Shown: positions 54,732-64,000 of the stretch, in pieces
How the letters are laid out: each line of letters begins with the position of its first letter
Numbering within the stretch: the first letter of the stretch is position 1
Origin: Dipylidium caninum
Lineage: Eukaryota; Platyhelminthes; Cestoda; Cyclophyllidea; Dipylidiidae
NCBI GenBank assembly: GCA_017562135.1
Contig: QEYB01001543.1
Location: forward strand, 1-64,000
Length of the DNA stretch: 64,000 bases
Direction: 5' to 3'
Translations under genes and position numbers: made by a program
The notes under the pieces: model-generated
Databases searched by the model: none
Seen by the model: only the letters and a program-made list of their open reading frames with translations
Told to the model about the DNA's origin: nothing

Positions 54732-57700
54732 GGGAAATGGAGAATTACGAGCACCACTTGAAAATATGCTCCAAAAAATGAGCAAGGTAAGCCCCATTTT
54801 CAGACATCGTCAGGGTAAATAATGATAAGTCAAATGGTATGTTTTAACTTCAAAAATACTACCTTAAGTCATCGGGATGAAAAATTGCCACTTTCTTTTA
54901 GTATATTAACAAAACTAGTTGAAAACGTAAGTAATGAATTTTCGGGTGTACCGAGCCCATTTCAGAGAATTTGGGCTTGTTTTATATAAACCTGGCGGAA
55001 ACCTCAGGTGCAACTCAACTATATTCTGGGACAATGCCATGGACAAAAAACATTTGCGAGAATATTTACGGTAAAGAGGTGATCTTATGGAGATATCGAA
55101 AGATAAAGAATTGGGTAAAACGCGCGCTTTACTCGAAAAAATTACACAACCACTTGAAGTATAAATGTTACGATATAAAGCTCAAAAAGATGAGGACACA
55201 AAAAATCTGATATGGACATTATTCAGTGATAGCAAACCGAAAAATAAGACTGAGACAAATCACCTGGGGACTGGAGCGTGCCAGCACAGCAAGATTGAGC
55301 CAGACCTTATCGAAGAGTTCCTGTTTCACCTGGCCTGTGGTTTTGTCACGAATACGTCGGTTGAATTCTTGACCCTCAAGGACGAGGAAATTTTCACCAG
55401 GTCGGAGGATACCACACTTGGTGGCAATGGAGCGTGCCGTGTTAACATTATCGCCCGTAACCATGCGCACAGTAATGCCTGCATTTTGGCACTGACGAAT
55501 TGCAGGCGGCACCTCGGGACGCACCGGATCCTCAATGCCAATGATGCCAATGCATGTTAGATTATTTATCACTTTATCCTCATCGTCCCAATTCGGTTCG
55601 GGTTCAGCTAAATAACCACCAAAACATCACAATAGGCAATCTAGTATATGTGTAAAGTGATAACATTGATATTAATTTTATAATATCATTCATTACGAAA
55701 CTGGTATAATTATAAGTGGTTACAACAGAGAGGCGTCTGGTGCGAAGGCTACTACACATTTCTCGTACCATACTACCTACCCTTACAAGCAAGGATAGCT
55801 AAGACATCTCCCATCGTAGCAACTTATGATCAACGTACAAATTTAACCATTTTAGAGTTTCCATGATACCCTCGATTATGAAAGACTAGTAGAGAAATGA
55901 TTTGTACATAATCGGTCAGTCTGTTGCTTGAATGACGGCAAGGTCAGTGCAGCCCATGCGAACCCGATGCACGAATTAAATACAATTGAAGTGAGCAAAG
56001 TAAGCAACGGCAAAAGTTGAAGGATCGGAAGAGAAGTAATAGTGCCATAATAGTCGCATTATTCCCGAAAACTTGACCTTAAAATTATTGGAGCTGATGG
56101 AAATTTCCTAATCAGCCACAATTCCTCGCCTCAACTACCCTGCGGGCGGTAGAAGAGAGAAACGTAAAGACACATATTTACAACTTCACAAAAGAAATCT
56201 AATTGATCGGTAACCTCGGTGGATTGGCAATGTTAACAGGTACTAGGCAAGATAGAGGGAGAATTCACGAGAAATCATAGGCTACTGTTTAAGTCAATTT
56301 GACCGAAGTTATAAAAAAGAACCTCATTCGCTACAACAAAAACCTTGGTCTAAAATTTGCAGCCACAAGATAACTTAGTGATGAACTGATGGATGCTGGC
56401 CTAATCATGCAAAAAGGCTAGAACATAACGACATGCAGAAGGAGTGCTGACTCGAAAAAAAACCAAATCCAGAAACAATTTTGGATTAAAAATAGTTAAG
56501 AAACATATTTACGGGATCGACCAATAAAAAAATCACATTTTTTGTGCTCTATCAATTGAAGTTATTTTGCCAATCACATCAAAGGCATTGTTAGGAAAAC
56601 AGACCGAAAGCCGTAAAATAACAGTTTTATAAATGAAATGCTAAGGGATGGAGATATACAGGATTATTTTAAGAGTACAATCACTATCCACTCTATCAAA
56701 TTAGCTTCCGAGGGGCACCTCAGGTTCCTCTTAGCTTATTTCAAGATTTAGACCCTCATATACAAAATGTATTGACTGCGAAACACAAGGCCAGGTAGAG
56801 TCAGACAATCATTGGAGAACACGTAAAAAATACACAAATTTCCACCCAGCGCTTTGAAGTGTAACACAATCGCCTAGCGGCATGAATTTAATGAGTGAGA
56901 AAAAATCCACAGCCATGAAATATATTCGCGTTCCCAGAATTTTTGTCGATCCCGTCAGACCTCAGAAAAACCTCATTTAACCACATCATGGGTGACCTGT
57001 GACTGTTCCAATACCGATAAGTTTAAAGCTCCAGAGTATGCAAGCGATTAATAAAAATGAAATTGTAGACTTACATGCGCTAAATCGTCGGAAAGCAAGA
57101 CCAATAGTTCGTAGACCGTCACCGGCCATGGCTTCAATCACATCCTGTGTCAAGCGTTCCTGGTCTTCTGGCGAGAAAGGTACCGCCTCACCGGATGAAT
57201 TCAGGATCCACTTACATCTGCCGTTAAATAGAGTAGGAGGGAGATGTGGAGATGGTAATGACATTCAGCCTTTAAAGAAACTAACCATAGTCGAGTTTAA
57301 CAATATCGGACAAAAACACGTACTTGCGAACAACAATTTCTGAAGCCCCCTTCGTAAACATAACAAAGTCACCGTTCTTCTCTTTAATCACCGTACTCAT
57401 CGACTTTCGAACTGAGTTGAAGGTATACACCTTGTAGAGGTGTTCTTCAGGCCATTCCGCTCGCATAGCTTCATAGTTACCTCCAATGGCATTGACAAAG
57501 CCAAGCAAAGCACAGTCTGTTTTGTTGCCAACTTGTTGAGGCAGGGCGCCAGGATTTGGAGGCGGCTGACATGAAGAAAAGGAATAATTTTAGCAGCTGG
57601 ATCGAACTAATAAGTCAGTATTAACGCGAAAATGACAATTCCTTACCCGGAGGAGTTCGTCAAAAAAACCACACAACATTCTTACGGCCAAACGAAACAT

Positions 57701-60700
57701 ATGTTGGTTTGTTTATGCGAATGAAAAAAATAAGAAAGGGGACAAGTGGTATTTGAAGACATTTCGAATCATATCAGTGAAAGGAACTGGGCAAAATGAA
57801 GTCCAATACTATTAACAGTAAAACCGATCAGATTATGAATGCAAAGTAGCTCCCGGAGTTAAATAATTCTTTTTGGGGCAAAAAACGTTCCACTGATCCG
57901 CCACCCATAAACCCCTGGTTGATTTTAACAGATGGAACGAGCGACTCCAATGTATTTTCTACCACACATTTCAGATTGATTAATGGCCTTCTTATCATAA
58001 CCCAGTCTGCTGATCATAGAGCAGCAAAGTAGGCTGTATGAGTTGTTGTCTGACAAATGGTCAATTGTAATGTCAAGGGACCTTCATTCAAAATTAATTC
58101 AAATCAGTCTCGGAAGAGGGGTGGTAAAAAGTGGATAATTTGGCAAGACTGCTTCCACTGTACATTTGGAAGTATGCCATTTTTACTCACCAAGCAAACG
58201 AAGCGATATCATCGTGACGAAGACTAAAGTAACTATGAATCTTATCGGATTTGAGATTTGGTAGATTGCTAGATGTTGGAAAAAAGTTAATCACTGTTTA
58301 AAACCAATCGGCTCAGTAGGGTTAGACACATGCACTCATTTATTAAATGACACCTAGGGCAATATCGCGAAAGCTGGTGGAATGGATGACAAAGTAAGTG
58401 GAGGAATTGAGATTAAGTTAAAATATTTTGGTGAAACATGATCAACTAGGTGTTGATGGTACGGTGCATTGAAGAACTCCATTGAGAAAATTGACAACTT
58501 GTAAGGTAAGGTAAGGTCGATTAACCAACCAGAGGTACAGAAAAGTAAGTTTACTTACAAGAACTTTGGAGGTGTACCCGCTGTTGATAGGAATGCTCTG
58601 TTTGAGTGTTTGGAGCACGGGTTGAGGAAGTTCTTCGCCATTTGGAATGGTCTTGTAGTGGTGTTGTCCCAAGTAGCATTGTACAGCCGTCATGCGATTC
58701 GTGGTCAACGTTCCAGTCTTGTCCGAACAGATGGCTGTTGCATTACCCATCGTCTCGCAGGCATCCAGATGGCGGACCAGATTGTTGTCCTATAAATAGA
58801 GGGAGGAAAAACTGAGATAGCAATTACACGACCATTTAACAGCAAAGACTAGATCGCATTCACACAAGTTTACTATGACTCGCTATAGCGACATGACAAA
58901 TTTAGATCCATAATCATTCAGCAAAGGACTCTGAGATACCCTTAAGAATTGTAAGTACAATCTAGTCCAGATATTTTATGAAAACGAGTAAAAACGGGAT
59001 ATATCTAGAAAAGAAAAAAAGGGGAAATGGTGGGAAACAGAACATCATAGGGGCAATTTCTTTCCCATTTCGTCAAAGTGCAGCTGAATACAATGTGCCC
59101 TAAGGTGAAAAAAGTAAATGTGCATTTGAAAAAGTGAAGTGAACCACCAGAAGATGAAGATGGAACCATAACAATAATTAAGAGTTTCTTGAAGTGAATA
59201 TTTGCAGTTAGTGAGAAAGAGGGGTTAAAAGATAACGAAGCAATCGAGATGGATAATGTACAATGTTACTTAGATGGGCGGAAGTGAGGAAAGTGCATTA
59301 AGATAATGTCTAGAAAATATCTTCTCTTCTTTTCCATTCACAAAACCGTACATTAGTGTTTATGGAAATTACATTTTGAACACGAAGTAACAATAGGCGA
59401 AGGAATGTGAGGCTCCAAAAAAGTACAACTGATATGTCATTATCAAACAAAATCCTAAAATCGTTTAGAAAACGGACATGGTGTAGAACCTGTGATCAGC
59501 CAAGGCAATAATATGTACATAAGGCAATGGGAAGTATCAATAAGGTGTGAAAAAGGTCAGGATGATGGGGACACGAGGTACAGACCAAACCATGTAAGGT
59601 GAAGATGTTTATGGTCTAATTTGATTCATTCTCTGTAAGGTGGTATTTGAGATAGCAGGAGAGAGAGATAACGAAATTTTTTAAGAAAGTAACAAAAATA
59701 CAAGGACTGAGTGAGAAAAATGCTCAAGGGGATTTAACTAATTTAAAAAAGGCCTAGCAACAGCATGAAGTGGAATGCAGAACACCCTAGTTCTAGTTAT
59801 TTTAAAGACAAAGGGACTGTCTACGACAGAAAAACTGACATAAAGCGGAAATGCAAGAGGTGAAAAGCAGAATTATGTAAGAGGAAAAGTATGAGTATAG
59901 TTGAATGATTTTAGCACTGAATGAACAATGAAAACTAATAAACAGTACACCAAAGAAGGTATAAGTTTAATTGATGAGAATGAAAATCCACTTACATCCA
60001 TCATTTTTCGGACAGAATAGGCGAGGGATAGAGTGACAGCCAAGGGTAGGCCCTCCGGTACAGCCACAACTAACACCGTGACACCGGTGATAATAAAGCC
60101 AACCAAACGTTTCAGATGTTTGCCTGTGTTCCATGGTTCCTTGTCATAGACGAATGTCACAATTGCGAATTTAAGCACCAAAATTATGACCGTAAGTACG
60201 GCGACGGCAGTACCTAAGGAATTAAAATGGTATTTATTTTCGATCATCAGGTGTATTCACCCACAACCACTAACGCATGTTGAATGATTGACATTAATTA
60301 AGTACTGGAACGAATATGTTATAGCCACGAGGTAACTGAGCACACTATATCATAAGAATTTATTTTAAAATAGCGTCCTTGTCAATTGTTAAGGAAAAGT
60401 GATTGCTGACTCTTCCAGGCATGCACCTGAATTAGGGAATTTCAGTAGAGTGCTAAAATCCATCAAGTGATAAAGCCTGCTTGCTCAACAGAGAATGAAT
60501 GCAACGGTGAATATATTGCACCCAACAAATCGGGTACTTCTAGCATGAAGATAATGAAAGGGATTACTTCAAAGGCTAACGAATTATCCACCAGTGATGA
60601 CCTAATGGACAAACGCACGCGCAAACGGAGAGGAAGACGATGCAAAGATCAGATATAATCAACCAGTTTGGTCAGTTAAAAAAAAGTACAAACCCATCTG

Positions 60701-63609
60701 CTTCGGTTAGGAAACGGTGAGTCTTTGTAAACGCAGCATCATTATTTATAATAATAAATTTTGAAGCATAACTTCACCCTAAATGAATTCTCTTTCAGTA
60801 CAAATTAAAAGATCGAGTAGATGGCACATTATGCAATGAATTACAACAAACGTTGGTGTTGTACACATGAAACAGTAAAAAGTGAATTGTTGAGTTTACT
60901 TTTTTAAGTGCCTATTCGAAAGCGGTTTATTAGTTTAATCAATTAAAAAACCTGGTAAATCCACTTTGCACAATTTACTCTGACTACAGAAGCAGCCAAT
61001 CGAGACCTAATCGCTTCTCCCCCTTCCCCCACTTCTACCCCTCTACGGTCTGTCTCGTAGGCGCTTGTCTAAGAATTTGAGAAAGTGGTGACACTTCTTC
61101 AGTGAGGAAGTGTGCTAGTGAGAAACTAGGAGTTAATATCTCCCTTTTTCTAACTTTACATTTCGTCCCAATCACCCTCCTCCCCCCCCTCCCCTCTTCC
61201 CCTTAATCCCACTCAATGGCATTCTATCCCTCCAATCCCATGCCAATTGGTCTCGTGCCACTCCTGAGGTGTGAATTTCAGAACTATCATGTGCACGTAG
61301 CACTGCTGTGTGAAATCATGGAAAACGAGAAAGGGGAGTGACCAGACCACCCGAGAAAGGAGAGAAGGCAGGAGAAATGAGAGTTGACTGTTCCACCGTA
61401 GTGGACACCCTCCCTTCCCATCGACACTTATAAGCGGCTACTTCCGAGCGAGCGTAGGACCGCTTTTGTGTGCTCTCTCCTATTTGCACGGAGTAGATCA
61501 CGAGCCACTATCTCCGACTACTCGACCTTAGCGAATGAACTCACAATGGTGACTTTTTTGCCTGTATTCCGCTCCACAGACCCACCATACACTTCATGCA
61601 CGTATAGAGAGCATTGTCGACGGAACGACTTAACATTAATTGAGTCACCTTTCCCGCGTTCATGACGAATTGGTGTCATGGCGGTAAGCTGTGATGGCAC
61701 TGAGGGTAGCCGTCATAGACGGGTGTCGTATGCAGACAAATGGTGATGGGTCAGGGGACGCGTTATCGCTGGCGTCACTATGGTCATTATTACCCCCTTT
61801 TACAGGTCCCTCTGGCATGCAGAAAACAGGCTCCAAATGGCATTTATTAGTTATCATGGAAGAAGAGAGCGGGAAAATGTGGGCAAAGTAGTCGGCTACT
61901 TTTAAGTTACCTCATTGTCATCAGTTAATGCTCTAGTTTATGTGACACCCCAAAATTGGCGCTCATCCTCTCAGCGCCTTCCAAACACGAGGCAGGCGAA
62001 CAAATGAATGAATTCATGACCAGTTAGCCAAACTATTTTCGAGTTAGTTTTTGCACGGAAAGAGGGCATAAGTGCACCGCTTATACCGGCAATTAGATTG
62101 GCTTCAGTGATGACTACCACACTGATAAATGACACGGCTGTACGGGAAAAAAATTACTCAGGTGAAATTGACTCACGGCGGATGGCAACTATCTCATTCA
62201 TTATGAACATCATTTAATCATTGCAAAAATTTGAACACTTCAATAGCTGACTTTAAGTAGAAATGGCAACTGGGAGGGAAAATACGATCTTTCTAATCAT
62301 CTGATATTCTTACCTTACAGTCAGGTTGCAGTAACCAAAGAAGTGGAGAATTATTAAATCCTAATTAGTCTTGCTTTTTAGCATTCGAATGTCGACATAC
62401 GAATGATGCAACCAACATACAGAAAAGACAATATGGTATCTAAATCAGACTTCGTACCGAAGTAGCCAATTTGGATGGCAAGTTTGGTGAGTTTAGTCTG
62501 AAGCACGGACTTCTCCTTTCGAGATTTTGATTTCTTTTTTTTCTTTTTCTCCTCGGTCGTCTGAACATCGTTGGTCTTAAGTGCCATGGTCTCGGGAATC
62601 ACCTCTAATTCCTTCTTCTTTTCAAATTTCTTCGAATCTCGTACTGATTCAACTAAACGCAATAAATCATAAAAAAGGAGGATGAATAAAGTGAGGAAAA
62701 GAGGATAAAACTACAACATAACCAAAAAACTAAGTTAAACGATGAGCTGCTACATGCACAATAAGACGCCAACTCCAGCTAATATGCAAATGAGGCTTGA
62801 AAGCGACAATGACTAAAAAGGACGAAAAAAATTCATTAGTCCTAGTGGGTGAACCTGCAGCCAAACTACAAAGACTGTGAATGTAGGGGAATCATACTAG
62901 AGGGCCTCGAGAAGGAAAAGGGCTGACAGAATACTTGCACGTCACGATCCCAGCGATTTGAGGTAATAAAAACGAACTAATCATCTCATAAATACCTGAA
63001 TATCTGATTGTCAATGTTGCACAAACTGAGAGCTTTTTTCAAAATAAATAAGGGCATTAGGCTAGTTTTGTAAGGGTAGAAAACACCTAGTAGAAAAAAC
63101 CTCGCTGTATCAGGTAGGTAACTGCTCTAATATCGTGATGAGCAAAGCAACCCTTTTTAGTAAACACATTTTGAAACGTAAATCATAGTCAGATGTAAGC
63201 TGTTGATAATAAGAAAACTATTCCATGAAAAACGCGCCTCAACGAAAAGACTTAGCACCATTGGAAAACAGAACACATTTATTTTACGTTGAGGACGAAA
63301 TTGTATACCTTTTCATTTAGCATGCAATTTCACCACAAATTAGACCCATTAAAGTAATAAAGTCATCTGTTTAAGGTTCATTTATACCACAATAGGTCAA
63401 ATTCCGTCAACATAACCGCATACGCATGCCGATGGTTTATCAGTGAAAGCAGGGAATAAAGTGTCTACGGGCACCTTTTTTATCCTTGTTTTTCTTCTTT
63501 TCGCTTTCATCTTCCGCAGCTCCAAGTAGGGCGAAAATGATGCCTGCCTGGGAGTTCACCCCTACTGCCGTTATGACAATCCGACCAGAACCCTCCACCA
63601 CGTTAGTTC
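46916..63609 (-). CDS. Plasma-membrane Ca2+-transporting P-type ATPase (PMCA), 5' end outside window
   Basis: PMCA pumps expel cytosolic Ca2+. Exons in the window: 63,609-63,475, 62,652-62,458, 60,213-59,996, 58,789-58,559, 57,565-57,324, 57,217-57,075, 55,607-55,264, 54,387-54,067, 53,903-53,690, 50,992-50,668, 50,265-50,074 and 47,148-46,916; ~930 residues. Visible in order: VMEGSGR-type strand, a Lys-rich insert ([13 protein letters not shown]), TM4 with [19 protein letters not shown], the phosphorylated Asp in CSDKTGTLT, nucleotide site FTKGASEIV, hinge [13 protein letters not shown]6 [18 protein letters not shown], and the calmodulin-binding start [15 protein letters not shown] continuing into the last exon as LKVVNA. 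An 8-Glu run precedes it. One base is missing at the CCC around 50,928 and another near 47,125-47,132; otherwise phases agree. The N-terminus and actuator domain lie beyond 64,000. Confidence 0.95.
49528..49541. repeat. Poly-G tract in PMCA intron
   Basis: A run of 14 G on the plus strand within the last long PMCA intron; poly-C in the transcript. It is likely length-variable. Confidence 0.8.
51572..52617 (+). repeat. Left arm of 1 kb inverted repeat (IR2) in a PMCA intron
   Basis: Matches the reverse complement of 60,953-61,982 with scattered substitutions and small indels along its full length. It lies in the intron between the exons at 53,903-53,690 and 50,992-50,668. I see no open frame of a transposase, and the ends (GGAAGGCG... 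and ...GTGGATTTGCCA) do not form obvious terminal inverted repeats. It may be a dispersed element or a local inverted duplication. Confidence 0.85.
54695..54733. repeat. (GAAA)n/(GA)n microsatellite
   Basis: An A-rich GAAA stretch passes into about 11 GA units inside a PMCA intron. Simple-sequence repeat only. Confidence 0.85.
60953..61982 (-). repeat. Right arm of 1 kb inverted repeat (IR2) in a PMCA intron
   Basis: Counterpart of 51,572-52,617, in the intron between the exons at 62,652-62,458 and 60,213-59,996. The arms bracket seven PMCA exons (60,213 to 53,690) and could pair in the pre-mRNA. Confidence 0.85.
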
Positions 63610-64000
63610 CTGGATAGGAAGAAAAAAGTAAGAACAAAAATTAGTATCACCTTCCACTTGTTACATTTTTAACGGGGTACACCAAAGAAGAAAAAGAAAG
63701 CCTTTATTGGTCAGTGGTCATTGTTGTAGGCGAAAACGGTTGTGAAAGTAACTAAAGAAGCAAGGGTTTTACCGATGTCATTAATATTTCTTAAAGTGGC
63801 AAATAATTGTCAAAAATTACAAAAATAAAAATGAACCGATAGGATTTTATTGTTCGATACACACTTATTGTTCCTCAAAAAGACAGGCCGCAATATCCGC
63901 ATTTCGTAGACGTATCTGCATCCCAGATGTTGGTGCTACGTAACGGTATACTTTAATTGCATTCATTAAAGTTTGTATGCATTTGTTGTAAGCACTGAAT
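63610..64000 (-). other. PMCA intron, window edge
   Basis: No exon recognised; the acceptor for the exon at 63,609 (CCAG) is at 63,610-63,613. The coding region continues beyond the window. Confidence 0.7.

Noticed and set aside
55165..55560. 131-codon plus-strand open frame
   Set aside because: Shadow of the PMCA exon at 55,607-55,264.

Overview
The window looks like nuclear DNA of a parasitic flatworm, most likely a taeniid tapeworm (Taenia/Echinococcus type). I infer this from intron-rich genes with many tiny introns (about 33-50 bases, e.g. 33 bases at 12,047-12,079 and 40 bases at 35,885-35,924), metazoan gene families, a trypsin-type serpin, and long AT-rich gene-poor stretches. There is no bacterial operon, plasmid, phage or CRISPR structure. 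All gene models below were spliced by hand from reading frames, GT/AG (once GC/AG) junctions and recalled family alignments; no database was searched.

Layout: 1-5,000 has nothing recognisable. 5,015-10,085 is the left arm of a ~5 kb inverted repeat carrying a broken serpin and a broken copy of a small two-TM membrane protein gene. 10,375-10,755 is a second broken copy of that membrane gene. Then come TRMU (mitochondrial tRNA 2-thiouridylase, minus), N6AMT1/HEMK2 (plus), a tiny LYR protein resembling the MIEF1 microprotein (plus), 14-3-3 (plus), an ~8.9 kb gene-poor stretch, ribosomal protein S17 (plus) and an SLK/STK10-type kinase (minus, 18 exons). 34,415-39,085 is the right arm of the inverted repeat with an intact serpin (plus) and the intact two-TM gene (minus). 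Then a possible HSF-like fragment, TIMM44 (plus), PGGT1B (geranylgeranyltransferase I beta, minus), an unrecognised small gene (minus), and the 3' three quarters of a plasma-membrane Ca2+-ATPase (PMCA, minus) that runs off the right edge. Two PMCA introns carry a second inverted repeat (~1 kb arms, 8.3 kb apart).

Themes: mitochondrial and translation functions cluster by position (TRMU, LYR protein, TIMM44; N6AMT1, RPS17), but I see this as housekeeping-gene density rather than a dedicated system. N6AMT1 and the LYR gene lie 71 bases apart on one strand with a strong splice acceptor 2 bases before the second ATG, as expected of a flatworm polycistron resolved by spliced-leader trans-splicing. 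The most unusual observations are the repeat pairs, the TRMU tail read out of the antisense strand of a gene copy, and the LYR microprotein.

Caution: at least six otherwise well-preserved genes contain single-base frame breaks, several at homopolymers (RPS17, SLK/STK10 twice, TIMM44, PMCA twice). This pattern suggests residual long-read consensus errors rather than six independent pseudogenes, and it also clouds the status of the broken left repeat arm.
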